Positions 1 through 12,659 are shown, counted from the first letter of the stretch. The stretch: 64,000 nt of DNA from Breviolum minutum Mf 1.05b.01 (GCA_000507305.1 DF241017.1:28038-92037), one strand, 5' to 3'. Numbers and translations are program-made. The notes: generated from the letters alone by a model not told the origin.

Positions 1-144
1 GTAAATGTAGGTACATATACCATACATGGATCCTATGGGAATGAGAAACTTCTCCAACAATGACACCATAAGAAATTTTGGGACTCCCAAACTCCGGTTC
101 CAAAAATACGACCAGTGCCAAACGCCTCCGCAAACTCACCACAG

Positions 145-411
145 CCGCTGAACTGTGAGACCGTTTGGTCCCTGTCGGAGCTCAACAAGCGAATGAACAA
201 ATACTTCATTGGAGGTTTCGATTGGTGGGTGAAAAAAGCACCACGTTTTTTTTCTTTTCTCCTCCACAAGTTGAAGGGTTGAGTGTTTGGATGAAAGTGG
301 GTTCCAAAAAGACATACGGTATGTTTTTTTTGTATAGCTATTTTGAAAATAATGTTTGTGTTATCCTCATGATAATCTTGATAATAGATATAATATAGAT
401 ATATATGTATG

Positions 412-449
<38 letters not shown>

Positions 450-1112
450 CATATACACATAAAGATGATATCTTGATAACAAAAAACATGTAGTCTTGAA
501 GTCTACTGCTAAGCCACCTTGAATGATCCGAAAACATTCTTGTCCACCTATTGGAATGGATTTCATCTTAGGATCATTCGACTGATGTTTAAGGGCTGAT
601 CATTTTCAATGTTTTTTCACATCTAACATCCAGATCACTCTACTGGAAAGAATCTGAGCAGTGACCCGAACTCCTCAAAATTCCCAACCGTTGCTTCAGA
701 AGTATCCTTCTAAATGAAGGGCACAAAATGGGAATGGAATATTTACCTACATTTAGATCCCTGAAAACTAACGGATCCCCTGAAAATTGGTGGTTGCTTC
801 AGATGATTCATTTCCTTTTGAGTCATGGTCCCTTGTCACAGTGGACATTCGGCCTCTATGTTTTTTTTGGGGGGGTTAGAGATCCCTATTATAAGAAAAG
901 ACGTCTAAAAACTTACGTGATATACATTACTTACCTACAATTTAGATTTGTGATCCTTATAAAAAAATTGCTAAACCCATATCATGTAAGGTCACTTCCT
1001 TCCATTCTGACAGAGACTCCGGTTTCTTCCATTTGATGGGGCCCCCTGGCCCCATGTCAGGTCTCACGGCGGCGGCGGCGGAGCGAAGTGATTGGAAGAC
1101 GACAGGACGAAG
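145..1112 (+). CDS. partial gene model, exons 145-214 and 1061-1112, unknown product
   Basis: Two GC-richer blocks with splice signals. Exon 145-214 follows CACAG and ends before GGAG|GTTTCG; it reads 23 codons including WSLSELNKRMNKYF with one base left over. Exon 1061-1112 follows CCATGTCAG and ends before AAG|GTGACA; entered with two bases it reads LTAAAAERSDWKTTGR, so the phases match. The alanine run comes from a GCG-rich stretch. The product is not recognised. The intron between them holds a simple TA tract and an AT-rich repeat. Earlier exons would lie outside the window. Confidence 0.5.
405..462. repeat. TA-rich microsatellite
   Basis: TATATATA tracts with ATGTATG interruptions. Confidence 0.9.
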
Positions 1113-1146
1113 GTGACATTTGTTTTTTTTTTTCAGAAAGGAGAGA

Positions 1147-1272
1147 TATGGATGTTTCCAAAAATGGTGGGTTTTCCCCCCCAAATCATCCATTAAAGAA
1201 TAAGGTTTTTGCATTATATTCACCATCCATTTTGGGGGTTTTCCCCTTATTTTTGGTTCAACACCCATATGG
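1147..1272. mobile_element. family B element, CCCCCC subtype
   Basis: Close relative of 21047-21166, 35 bases after exon 1061-1112. Confidence 0.65.
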
Positions 1273-1367
1273 AGGAAAACTTCCAACGAAACCTTTATCT
1301 AGGTGGTGGTATCATGGGGGAATGACAACTGGAAGCCCCATTTTGGGGGGGGATCAAACAATACCTG

Positions 1368-1472
1368 GGTGGTGGTAACTCAACTACTTTTTTTTTTCAT
1401 CCCCAATTTTTGGGGAAGATTTCCACTTTGACTAATATTTTTCAAAAGGGTTGAAACCACCAACTAGTTTAT
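1368..1472. mobile_element. family C fold-back element
   Basis: GGTGGTGGTAACTCAAC at the left, GGGTTGAAACCACCAACTAG at the right, with the shared core TTGGGGAAGATTTCCAC. Confidence 0.65.
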
Positions 1473-3148
1473 TTATGACATGAACCATGAGTTCAAAACA
1501 CCTTTATTGATGACAACATTCCATGAAATACTGGTTGGTTTGTCACGGAATTCTTACTTCCTCATCCAGGTAGTATGATCCCTGAAACACATGTACTGCC
1601 TGCTGCGAATTGTGATGAGTGAAATAGTTTCGCTTCTCCAAATCTTAGTTTTCCTTCTCCAAGTTTTTTTTTTCAGAGCATTTTTTTCCCCAAACCAAAT
1701 TTTTTTCACCAAGTTTCCTTAGGATTTTTTGTTGTTCCCTCAAAAAATTTCTTCGGTGTTCATGTTACAAAACGCCAATGTCAGAAAATTTTTCAGCTTG
1801 GCTCTGAGATGATTCGGATCCCATTGGAAAAATGCCACATTTGGAAACCCCAACCCATTTTGGACCTTTGGTTTGGTTTCCCGATGATGTTCCTTTCCTT
1901 TGAAAAAAAAGGGGGTGGAAATTTTCAGGTTCCAAATGTCCAGTTTCAAGGGTATATAGTTACCAAACATTTACCATACAAATCAACTATACTCATTGAA
2001 GGTATATATACCGTTCGCCGGACTCGTCCCATGTCCATTTTGCAGGTTTTTTTTTCATTCGCCAAGTTGTGTGTCTTACCCAAGTGGTGAATTCCTGGTT
2101 GATTCAAGGTGAATCATGGCCATCTCTATATTTTTTCAGACTTGGAAAAAAGGACACATCTGTTTAAGAAAATAATCTTAACCTGCAGCTTGGAAGGGAA
2201 TATTTCTTCTGCAGAGTGAATATTTCAGCTAGTGACATTGGTCTCCAAAATGTAGGTCGTTGAGGAAGTATGATCAACATCTGCCCCTTGAGATGAACCA
2301 GTTTCTTTTTTTCCAAAAATGATTTTGGCATGTCTATATAAAAAAAACCTCCAAGCTTTTCTTTTAAACCGATTTATATAGTGCATTTTAAATTTTCACG
2401 GCTTTCGTGCATATTTTCGTGGTTTTTAAACCTCCCCCCGGTGTGTTTTTTGGGAGCTTCGCGATGCTCCTTCCACAACCACAAGCACCTGGAGGTTTGT
2501 CGAAAAAGGTTTGGGCTCCTTTTCCAAAGCTTGTGGGAGTCGCAAATGGTTCAGCCAAGCGGCACCTTGGAGGATTAAGAAATGATGGCCGAATGATTTG
2601 GGGGGATTTGGTCCATGGGGTGGTTGGGGGGGGTGATTTTTTTTCCCCCAAAGACATTTGTTTGCTTGATGTTTTTTTGTTGGTTCCCCTTGAAAGAATA
2701 AGGGTTGTGGGTTTTACTAAAAGGCCCAAGATATTTACGGCTACAATTTTAGCATATTAAAAGATAAATCATGCAAATGTAGGTAGATATACCAATCCCA
2801 TTGATGCGTCATGGGAAAGGATTCTCTTCGGAGGGAGGGAGGGAGGGGCCCTATTTTCAGGTTCCAAGATGATCCTTTCGGATTTGAATCATTTGGTTTG
2901 GGAGGGCGGTGATGAGTTTGGGAAAAACATCTCAGCCAAACAAAAAACGTTTTTGGGAAATCTAAATCTGAACCTGGCCCTTGGCGTTGTCGCTTCGGGA
3001 TCTAGATTTGGAAAGTTTCCTGGTTTGATATCTGCTCCAAGGAGCTGAAAATGATGGGGGGTTGTTTCAAATTGAAAAAATGTAACTGATGTGGAAAAAG
3101 GGGTTCAACCTCACCTTTGGGAGGTTGGGGGGTTGTTGGGGTCGTCAG

Positions 3149-3235
3149 TCGAGTGGACAAAAATGCTGAGGAAGAAGTCTTGAAACCCTTACTGAGTAGA
3201 GCTGCTTGGGAATTGGTTCAGGAGCTGCGGGGAGG
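3149..3235 (+). CDS. internal exon, unknown product
   Basis: An 87-nt block after GTCGTCAG and before GG|GTGGGG. Entered with one base it reads 28 codons, including VDKNAEEEVLKPLLSRAAWE and then LVQELRG, a charged, helix-like stretch. The other two frames are less protein-like. Two bases (GG) are left over. The link to the exons near 1.1 kb was not resolved: phase allows it, but at least one exon may be missing. No family is recognised. Confidence 0.6.
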
Positions 3236-3337
3236 GTGGGGAGGGTGGGAATTGATCTTTGGGCATATTTTTGTTTTTGTCCCAGTAACAGTCGCCACCA
3301 GGACTATTACATTATTAATAGCGGGGTCCACCATAAG

Positions 3338-3455
3338 AACCTTGTTACATGGGAAAATCAAGCCTAATAATTTGACAGGTATTGTCCCTTGGTGATGTGG
3401 GGTTTCTCCTATTTTTTAGGGTTGTTTCAGGTGATTATGGCAAACCCTGAATAGG
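3338..3455. repeat. dispersed repeat, copy 1
   Basis: Shares long blocks with 28310-28428, including GAACCTTGTTACATGGGAAA and TTTTTTAGGGTTGTTTCAGG. No inverted termini seen. Confidence 0.7.
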
Positions 3456-4181
3456 GGTCCCATTTTAGCAACAACGCATCACTTTTGAGCTGTGGTGACG
3501 TATCGAGAGCGGATATCATTCCCGACGTTATTTCTAGTTCTTTACGGAATTCCATCTTTTATATGGCTAGCAAAAAATGGTAAGATCCGATGTTTCCCAT
3601 TGAAGTTTGACACCCTAAGTTGAGAGATTTGTTTCAGCATCACAATAAGTCAACAACTCACTTTTTTTTATCACTTCAAAAACCTACTAACTCAACAACG
3701 GGTCACTTTGGAACCGAAGGGCCCTTTGGGGATAGTCTAAAGTTGCAATTTTTTCAAGTCACCACCACGTTACCGGTTACCGGTTCCGGTTCCTTCTGCA
3801 CATCTTCGTCGCACAAGAAGATGCATGCCTTGGCCTTGACCTGCATTTTTTTGCTTCGAATCCTGGAATATTAGCAGAGCCAACAACTTGGAAATACATG
3901 AAACTAAATGGGATATTTTTTTTCCCACCCGAAATCCCATCCCCAAAAATATAGCCATCACATATTGCATCACAATCTCTTTTTTTTTCTCTCCGAAAAA
4001 AACAACAACAGCAGCAACAACTTCCCCTAATGTTTGTTTTTTTTCATGTTCACCTTACACAAAAACACCACATGTTTGGTGGGTTGCGTTGGTTGTTGCG
4101 GTCCTTTTTTTTTCGATAAAAAAACCCACCTATTTTGGGTCGCTGCGTGGTACTCCTTTGTCGTTTTTCGTCGATGGTGAG

Positions 4182-4261
4182 GACTGTGAGGATGTGGCCA
4201 CCTCGTCGATGGACTCTGTCACTTCATTGGTGGACCAGGCCTCGGGCAGGGCAAAGCGCAG
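4182..4261 (+). CDS. internal exon, unknown product
   Basis: An 80-nt block from GTGAG to a good CAG|GTGAAA donor. In phase 0 it reads DCEDVATSSMDSVTSLVDQA followed by SGRAKR, acidic then basic, with two bases left over. The acceptor context (TTTTTCGTCGATGGTGAG) is only moderate, so the left boundary is less sure than the right. Product unknown. Confidence 0.55.
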
Positions 4262-5781
4262 GTGAAACTCCCGTTACGCCGGGGGAGAATGTGGCTGACA
4301 CCTTAGGGTTACCCAAACCCCCACAAAAAAAGGGCATATATAAATGAGAAATTTATTATGAACACCATTTTAGTAATATAGAGGTTTAATGAAAGATTTA
4401 GCCATGAATTCGGGATTCTGGAACCTTGAGCAACAAGTATTTTTTTGGTGGAATGTAATGTTCTAGTAACAAGTTTTTCTTTTGTTTCCGTGGCTAAGGT
4501 GGTGGTTCCATTTCGATTTGTTTCCGCAATGTTTCAAACATGATCAAACAAAATTGGAAAATGATGAAACCCTGGTTGAAGAGCAAATTTTTCAAATGGG
4601 ATGGGGATACCAGCAACTACTTAACAAATCATTGCTGGTTCAAAGCCAAAAAACAGGTGTTGAGGTAGCTCATTCTCACGCTTTAGAACAACTATTGTAC
4701 ATCTTTTGTACTTCAGTGATTGAGTGTTTTTTTTTCCAATATGTTGTTGCAGCGGTGACACATGATTCACCGGTAGGTCGACATATGTAGGTATATATTA
4801 TATGTGTTACATATTTACATACATACAAGAGTTTGAGTCCATTTGTTTTTTGCGGCAATCATCGAACATGGGTTGAATGGCCTGAACCTGAAAAGAGCAT
4901 TCCTTTTTGGGGGTTCCATAGATAAATAAAATCCAACAGACTCTTCACTTTTTAAATGGTCAAAGGACTTTGAGATGGCTATATAGTACTCGTACAATCT
5001 CTTGAGAAAGAATGGCTACCGCCGGGTTAGGTTGGGAGTTTGTAAAGATTCCACCGTTTCTCAGCCACCTAAACCCTCGGGGCGGTTGGGTATGATGAGA
5101 GTTGGAAGGCTTAGAAAGCTGCATAACGGTTTTGAAGATTTTTCCCTACTTAAATGACAAGCCAAATGAGCAATTGGTTGGAGGAATGGTTGAGGCAGTT
5201 ATTTTTGTTGGAATTCTTTTGTTAGTTTGTTGGATATTTTTGATCAGCAAAAGGGGGAATGCGATTGGGGTCCCCTCCTTGTGGTTCCCAACGGCCACAT
5301 GTCCTCCCGGAGTCCGGGGGCAGTTTTGCAGATGATTTTGCGAACCGAACTTCCCATTCAAATGTGTGAGCCTGAACGTTCCCCCGGGGAGACGCACCCT
5401 CCCTGAAACTAACATGCAAGTTCGCCCCTGAAAATAGGGTCCCCCTGGAAGTTTGGAGATTCCTAATTGGAAAACCCACCATTTTTAGGGGATATGTTAG
5501 CTTTAGGGAGGGTATCAGAATTGATCCTTTTGGAGGATTTTTAGATCACAACGACGATGTTCCCACAACTTTTGTCTCCTTGTGATTCCAGTTCCGAAAT
5601 TTACCAGATGCCATGCCGGAGAAAGAAAAGACAATCCCCGTCCCCCCCAAAAAAAACCCAAACACAGCAAAACAGCACAAAACAGCAAAAAAAAAACATC
5701 AAAAACAACTGCAAAAAAACAGACCCTTTTTGCCAACCTTCCCCTTTTTTTGGGTTGGTTTTGGGACCAAACATCTTCAAG

Positions 5782-5880
5782 ATTTACCCTCCAAGAAACT
5801 GACAAATCCCCCCAAAAATGGCATTTTGAAGATGATTTTCCTTTTCCCCAGGTGGGATATGTTAATTCCCTGGAGGGTAG
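5782..5880. mobile_element. family G fold-back element
   Basis: ACCCTCCAAGAAACTGAC at the left, GTTAATTCCCTGGAGGGT at the right, core TTTTGAAGATGATTTTCC. It ends about 45 bases before exon 5927. Confidence 0.6.
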
Positions 5881-5926
5881 ACTAAAATCTTGCTGTTTTT
5901 TTTTGTTGTTGGAGCCCAACTTCCAG

Positions 5927-8900
5927 GTCTATGAGGAAATGACGGAGTATCACAACTTCGATGCCTGGGGGGAAAACGGCATGTGAGCAAGCATGAAACG
6001 TTCGGGGGGCCCCAAACGGTTGTTGAGGATAATATCGGGGATGAAATCCTACCCAGTTATGTGGGGATTTTTTCATAAACCATGACATAAGGATCCTTAT
6101 TCAACAACCAGGATTCAATGGAAAGTAAGTTTGTTTTTTTGGTGGCTCATGTGTTGATGTTTAAAATATATCCCTCATCTTCCAGGATTCCAGTGCCCTA
6201 TTCCCAGAACCAGGTGTCGATCGTTACATAATATTGGCAACTGGGAGCTTGGTTCCAAATATATAAAGAACTGGAAGAGATGAAGGTATGATAGGAAAGG
6301 ATAAGAACTAAAATCTGTCCATTTCAATATTTTTGTCCTCGAATTGTTGAGGTGAAAAAAATCCAACAAAATTCAACGAAACTGAGATTGAAATTTAGGA
6401 TATTCTTTTCACAGCCTTCACATTTGTGGCGAAGAAACTCCCATCAGAAATGTGAAGCGAAGCTGTTTTGCCGGAGAAGTTACTGTAGATGCGACAACAT
6501 TTTTTTCTGAGAAAATAAGGACGAAACATGTGCCAAAATGTGGAATTGCATGTATACAGTGTGTATAGGTGTGTAAAATTGATAGTGTATATATGGATAC
6601 ATACAGATGTGATGCATAATACGCATATATACCTGTAAATGTATATGTGTATATAACATTAAAGAAGATATAAATGCATAACGACATGAAGACACGATCC
6701 TTTATATATATATATATATCATAAAGATACTGGTGTGGCACACATATACTGCAACAACTACTGTACATGTACGCACCCTCTCCGCACACTATTCACCTTT
6801 GCAGTCGGCGGTGCATGATGCGGTCCAGCGTTCCTTTGGTGAATTTGGCGAAACGGTGATGCAGAAGATGCGACTTGGCAAAGGCGCATTTTTGAGAATT
6901 TGTACACCCCCAAAATCTAACATAGCTACCCAAAATAGCATGTTTGAAAGGAGATACATCTTCCAAACCATCATTTTTGGTATCTATGTTAGTTTTCTGG
7001 GGTGTAAGCCCAATTTTACTTCAACTTTTTACAGGCGGTGGGAATTTTTCCCTCCAGTGCCTAGCTCTAAATGAGTTCATTGTTCTTGTTCATTTTTTTC
7101 TGGGTGGTGGCAACTCAAATATTTTTTTAAATTTGACCCCTACTTGGGGAAGATTCATGATTTCCACTTTGACTAATATTTTTCAAATGGGTTGAAACCA
7201 CCAACCAGGTTTTTTCTTGCTCATTTTTTTTTTGTGTTTGTTCCAAATTTCTAAGTTTGGAATCTTCCTGGTAAAAAGATTTTGGAACCCAATCTTGCCT
7301 GGCACAACTGGATTTCCACCTGGGATAAAGAGTGGGACTGGCTTTTGAAAGCACCCGGGGATATATGTAATACAGATATATGTTTGTATGTACCAATAGC
7401 CATACTGTTGATGGAAGAAATCCGGAAATCCGGCTAACCACCTGGGATGTAAAAAATCCCTGTAGATAGTGGGATAAACTACCAACCTCAACTTGACGTG
7501 GGTGATTTAACTCAATTCAAGGAAATTGTGTGTAAGTGCCTTGGGATTGTTTCAGAAATCTATTACAAAAACTGCAACTCAACAGTGATTAGAAAATTGG
7601 TTTGCTTCATTGGGAAGGATTTTGGATAGTCGCGGGGTTTTTCCCATGTTTTCACCACCACAGTGGTTTTCAGCCAACATGAAATCATCCTCTCGCCGGT
7701 CTGAGGATGACTGCGCTAGCGCGTACTCATCAAGGTATTTGTGGGAGTTTTTGGGAGGGATATGTCATAGACATTGGGGGAGGATTTTTTATTTTTTGTT
7801 GATTCTGTTTCGGAAAGATTGATGAGAAAGAGTTAGTTGTTTATATTGAAGTTGTTGGTTGAGTTGGTGTTTGAGAGTCACTTGTTTTTCCTCCTGGTCC
7901 TAGTATTGGAGTATCTATTTGTTTTGTTGCTTTCAACCTTGTTTTTTGCCTTTCTGGATTTTTGTTGTGAGATGATCGTTGGGTTATGTTACCAACCTTC
8001 TCCTTCCAGGAAAAAAAACATCACCCACGATCTGTGATTCGTTTTGGTTGGGATTGGGCTTTAAAGTGCCATGGATTTCATCACCACTGATCCCCAAAAA
8101 GGTAGGTAAGGCAAAAAGAGTTTCATGAAAAACCCTCTGGTAAGTTAACATAGCCCCTGAAAATTAGTGTAAATATACATTTGTCTCCCAGAGTTTTAGA
8201 TACCGGCAAAATGGCTCTACTGTACCTTATGAGGCTGTTCTTGGGATGGGGCATTCGCTTACATATACAGCTTCCATAGGTGAGTACCTCCATTTTAGGC
8301 ACCCCAATTGTTTTTTTGTTGTGAATTTGCATCATCAACATGTATATTCCTCAATAAAACATGTGCATGGAAGTTGTGACTTGATGATGGTTATATGAGG
8401 GTTCCCGAAAATAGTGGTGCCCCCTAAATCATCCACTTTAATAGGGTTTTCCATTATAAACTATCCATTTTGGGGTACCCCTATTCTTGGAAACACCCAT
8501 ATAGTCGATGATGGGATTTTTGTGGAAAAAATCCTACGGACCAAAAAAGGAGCAGAGAAAGAAAGTGCGCAGACGGAGGGTGCCTCCTTGTTGCGGAAGA
8601 TCGAGGCTTCTCAACCCTTCGGGTTGGTGGCTTGAAATTGTTGGATTTTGGTTGGTTAAAGCAACCACCAAGTTGTGGGGACATTGAAAACAGAACCAAT
8701 GATGTATATACACCCTGGAAGATTAGTATGGAACATAATCATGGAGGTTTGGATGATCATTTTCCTTTCTAAATGGTTGATTAGTAGGTTCCATGTTAAT
8801 CTTCCAGGGTGTACACACAAAACGAAACTGAAACGTTTGGGGTTTTCAGTTGAAAACATTTTCTCCAAGATGGGATGGAGAAAGTCAGGCGAACGTTGGA

Positions 8901-11340
8901 TGCTCGATGGAGAATTTCCAATCCATGGATTTATATCGGGATCTGCATTCAGAGTTGCTGAAGAAACACTTTTGAATCAGTCATTTACACCCAAGAAATT
9001 GGAACACAAATTGAAACATGCTGACAAAGCATCCATGTTTTTGGAGGTAAGTGAAAGATGTTTCCAACATGCATTCGATTTAATCAATGTTTGCGCAAAA
9101 CTCCACCATACCTTTGGCATGTTTGGGGATTCATACTAAGTGTGGTTTAAAGATGCCTCCAATTTGAACATTGTCGGAGTAGCGTGTTGGGATTGATAAT
9201 TAAGATCCAACACAAAGCTATGGTTTTTATATGTTTTGGACCTGATTGTGCTGGTGATTTTTTTGCAGAAAGGATCTATGATTAGCCGGTATTCTGAAAG
9301 TGAAAGGATTTGGGTTCATGAACAGACTTCTTGAACCAGATATCCTCTATAGTACTATAGAAAGACCTTCCTGGGAACTAACATATTCCCTACCAAGGCA
9401 CTTTTGAAGACCCTTTTTCTTTTCCCAAGGTGGGACATGTTAGTTCCCTCAAGGTATCCTTTGGCGTACTATAGAAATATGTATCATCCCCTTTTGGCCA
9501 TTTTAAGCGGTCCCTAGTAATTGGAAGTTCTGTTGTTGGGGTGATTTTTCAAAACCACCCCAAAGTGCGCACACAAAATCCAGAGGCAAAGTTTCCGGCA
9601 AACTTGGAAATTGAGACTTGATAAGGATGTCACGTTTTGCCGGATATCAGCTGCCAAGATGGGATGGCCTCATCTTTTAAGATGACTTGATACCTTTTTT
9701 CAGAATGAGAAAAAAAAACCACCTGAAATTCCTCCTGCAGGATTTTTTTTTGGGCAATTTTGGTGACCATGATGACCACCCACCCAAGGATTTAGATATG
9801 TACCCGGACCTTACAACAAATAGCAAGCAAGTTTGCCCCTGAAAATTCGAATGAACTTGGAAGATGAGAGAACCTCTCCTTTGTTGGGGAGCAATTTCAT
9901 TTGGGCGGATTTTCGGCAAAATGGCTGTGCCATTTCCAGGGTTGACGGGTATCCCCTTCCCGCGAGTGTTGGCGTGGCCAGGTCTTCACAGAGACCTGGG
10001 TGAACAAGAGCATGGATCGTGCAGCGGTGATGATTGACTCGGACCTGGGGTGGGGAGTGGTGAAAAGGTGCAGGTACTGTAGTGGAATGATGTTCGGTTT
10101 GTTCTTTTTGTTTGATGGGAAAAACACATATGGATTCCCCAAAAAAGTTTGACATACACATACAAACTTCAAAAAGTTTCCAAGATTTTTCGTTTGTCCC
10201 CAAAGGTTAGGCACCTGATAGTTTGATTGGATAGCCGCCATTTTCAGCACGCTAACCTCACAGTCTGAAATCGCCAATCCAGAAGGTTTCAGGTCTGCTT
10301 CACCTGAAAATGAGCTCTCCTTCAATAGGAGATTTCCTTTTTGGAAATCAATATTTTCAGGCACAGCATGTTAATCTTCGGGGATGTAAAATACATGTTT
10401 AGAGATGGATGGACAAACATTTCGGTGGCGAAAAACGTTTCGCATCGTGGGGTTTTTCAAGGTCTGGTGTGACACAGAATCCACGTGTGTCACGAGATGA
10501 TGCTTTAAAAACAAGATGGCATGATTTTATTGTAGACCATCCGGGCATTTTTGCGACCCTGTTTGATTGAAACATATTTTTGATTGCAGGAGTCGATAGT
10601 TTCCCTTAGTATCATAGGTCTCCTGCTAATTTTTTTTCCAGTGACGCCCCCCAGAGAATTTTTTCCCTCCTGAAAAATTTCACCTTCCGAAAATACACCC
10701 CCGAAAACTAACTTGGAACCTGAAAATCATCCAATTGAAAAGGAAAATCATCTTCCAAGCCTCCATTTTTGGGTTCCATGTTAGTTTTCAGGGGAGTATC
10801 GTTTGGAATCAACTTTTTGAGCTTCTCGATGGTGGGCATCTATACCCTCCCCACCTGATCGGTAACAGTCACAAATTGAAGGTTTAGGTGGAGATTCCCT
10901 GTGACACTCCTGGTGACTGACGAGGAATCAGCATCCTGGGTTAGGGTATATCTAATTTATAATGGTATATATATATATATATACATATCCATCCTGCTGG
11001 GTGGATGCATCCTGGGTTTAGGTTTAGGTTGAGAAATTCCACGCCTTGAAGATGTATATCTAATGTAACAAATCCTGAAGAGAAATCCGCATCTTGGCTG
11101 GTTTATATCTAATATATCCCATCTGCGATTTTTCTTTTTCAAAGATGAAGGGATTGGGTCTCACTGAATTTGCAAAGGTGACTTTTCCCCGCATTTTTTT
11201 GCGGGAGATTTTTGGTTGGGAAAAAAACAATCATCCCCCCCAAAAGTTGAGGTTGTTGATGCTTCAACAACTCAAATTTTCGAGGCAAAAAAAAACAGCT
11301 GTCCTTTGTGGAAATTCTCGCTACTTCCGGGTCTTTGGGG
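5927..11340 (+). CDS. multi-exon gene model (11 exons in continuous phase), unknown product
   Basis: Exons: 5927-5982, 6186-6213, 6805-6883, 7674-7734, 8556-8622, 8870-9046, 9269-9313, 9982-10067, 10642-10702, 10792-10831, 11299-11340. Every junction keeps an open frame, about 247 codons in all. Clear coding stretches include VYEEMTEYHNFDAWGENG (first), AVHDAVQRSFGEFGETVMQK (third), SSSRRSEDDCASAYSS (fourth) and ETWVNKSMDRAAVMIDSDLG (eighth). Donors are mostly GT; the third exon ends AAAG|GC and the ninth ends before GAAAAC. The intron 10703-10791 is exactly one family F fold-back element. Exons five and six are the weakest: another frame is open in exon five and the left edge of exon six is uncertain. 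No stop or start was identified, so the model is partial at both ends. No family recognised. Confidence 0.6.
6008..6126. mobile_element. family D element, left end degraded
   Basis: Keeps the core ATCCTACCCAGTTATGTGGG and the right end CAACCAGGATTCAATGGAAA. Confidence 0.55.
6903..7007. mobile_element. family F fold-back element
   Basis: ATCTAACATAGC at the left mirrors CTATGTTAGTTTTC at the right, and inner arms match too (AAGGAGATACATCTTCC). Nearly the same copy recurs at 25443-25547. Lies in an intron of the 5.9-11.3 kb model. Confidence 0.7.
7103..7210. mobile_element. family C fold-back element
   Basis: Same termini and core as 1368-1472, with ACTAATATTTTTCAAATGGG before the right end. 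Confidence 0.65.
8408..8504. mobile_element. family B fold-back element, left end truncated
   Basis: Begins within the left arm (CCCGAAAATAGTGG) and has a complete right arm ending GGAAACACCCATAT. Confidence 0.7.
8708..8815. mobile_element. family E fold-back element
   Basis: TACACCCTGGAAGATTAGTA at the left, GTTAATCTTCCAGGGTGTA at the right, long inner match around GATGATCATTTTCC. Other copies: 11890-11997 and 57621-57748. Confidence 0.7.
9982..10067 (+). CDS. strongest exon of the 5.9-11.3 kb model
   Basis: Acceptor TGGCCAG, donor AAAAG|GTGCAG. Phase 0, 28 codons, including VFTETWVNKSMDRAAVMIDS, then DLGWGVVK. An alternative donor six bases downstream (GCAG|GTACTG) keeps the same phase. 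This block is clearly GC-richer than its flanks. Product unknown. Confidence 0.65.
10642..10831 (+). CDS. two exons split by an element-sized intron
   Basis: Exon 10642-10702 follows TTTTTTTCCAG and reads DAPQRIFSLLKNFTFRKYTP after one carried base. Exon 10792-10831 reads GSIVWNQLFELLD. Both are phase 0 at the junction, so removing 10703-10791 (89 nt) joins them without a stop. The intron starts GAAAAC, giving a GA donor, and ends TTAGTTTTCAG. This is the clearest case in the window of a fold-back repeat acting as a whole intron. Confidence 0.6.
10703..10791 (+). mobile_element. family F fold-back element acting as an intron
   Basis: Left end GAAAACTAACTTGGAACC, right end complementary to it (GGTTCCATGTTAGTTTTC) followed by AG. 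One mismatch in an 18-nt arm. It fills the whole gap between two in-phase exons. Other family F copies: 6903-7007, 21277-21392, 22765-22872, 25443-25547, 27787-27880, 55263-55356, 57150-57262, 61174-61280; looser copies at 19246-19364, 23523-23632, 49198-49333, 62029-62105. Confidence 0.65.
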
Positions 11341-11889
11341 GTGAGATCCCGGCCCCATTTTTGGGAGACATGGCAGTAGATCATCAAGGCCATTTTTTTC
11401 ATAAAGCCATGAAAGGAGGGAGCCAACTATAGGATTTTATTAGGAACATGGCAGCTTTCGGAGTGATATTTTCCCACCAAGATTCGCTACAAATTTTACA
11501 GCATCGCGGATTCCAGGGGACCAAAAAATTGATATCCACAAGGGGCACTTCCCCCAACCGAGAAAAAAATGACATCAGGATGGATAGTTTCACACATGAT
11601 TTCAAGATGTTGAGAAACGATCCATTTTTTCTTGGGTTTCCAACTTCGTAAGTTGGAGCCCAGCTACGAAAAATGGCGGTATAAACGCGTCGCTTTTTTT
11701 TTTGTTTGGGGTTTCTTTCTTCCATTTTGTACGAGAACAAGATCGAAAGGAAAAACCAACAACTTTCCAATTTCAAACAACCTTCCGATCTCACCATCGA
11801 AAGAGCAGACCCTTGAAAACTAAAATCGCCGAAATCAACAACATGGAACCATCTTCAACAACATTCACGGGTTGTGCCAACAAAACAGT

Positions 11890-11997
11890 ACACCCCTGAA
11901 GATTAACATGGAACATAATCATGGAGGTTTGGTTCAGATCATTTTCCTTTCTACATGGGTGATTTGTAGGTTCCATGTTAATCTTCCAGGGTGTATC
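11890..11997. mobile_element. family E fold-back element
   Basis: About nine in ten bases are shared with 8708-8815 by eye, with TACACCCCTGAAGATTAAC at the left. Confidence 0.7.
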
Positions 11998-12058
11998 GTT
12001 TTTTTTTTCCGGCTCCTAATAGCATTTCTGTTTGGAAGCACTGGTGGTGGACTGAAAG

Positions 12059-12143
12059 CCTCATGTTGTTGAGGACTTGCTTCAAGAGAACACCATCGTC
12101 CAGCTGTTCCGTTATTTGCTCCACCCGGACTGCGGAGTTGCTG
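12059..12143 (+). CDS. internal exon, unknown product
   Basis: An 85-nt block after CTGAAAG and before GCTG|GTGAAA. Phase 0 gives 28 codons, including VVEDLLQENTIVQLFRYLLH and then PDCGVA. The amphipathic helical character and GC content stand out from the flanks. It starts in phase 0 while the model ending at 11340 leaves one base, so at least one exon between them is missing or the gene differs. Confidence 0.6.
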
Positions 12144-12659
12144 GTGAAAAATGGTGATTTGGTGGTTGGTGGCGCTTGACAGGTTGATGAGTTTCGGGTG
12201 ACATGTCTGGTTTTGGAACCAAAACCCCTTAAAGGTCCTTTTTTTTAAGACATTTCTTCAGCTACCTACCAACTGGTGCCGGATTTATATTCCCTAAAGC
12301 CAGGAGGGTTTTTTTTGTGGTTGGTAGGAGAATGTGGAACCAAGGTTTATGTTCATTCAATTTGAAGATTTTATGGGAAAAGGCAACCAGGATGATATAG
12401 AAGTCAACGAAGGGATGGATATTTATATCTATATTTTTTTTTGGGTAATATTTTTGGTGCCGCCTTCAGAATCCTGGGACGAACAACAACAAACAGCAAC
12501 AACCCATCAACAAGCAGCAGTTGTATTGTTTCGCTGAGAACTTGGGCCCCGGTGCTTTTAGTGTTGCGTTACCTTCCTTTTGCGCCCTCCTCATGGCGAA
12601 AACATCCAACTGAAACATAAACTGTTCAATGTCTTTCTTTGGTTTCGGATTTCATATGA

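Noticed and set aside
33-566. 177-codon minus-strand ORF at the window start
   Set aside because: About a third is Tyr/Ile repeats from a TA microsatellite, and a plus-strand exon (145-214) with good phase linkage overlaps it.
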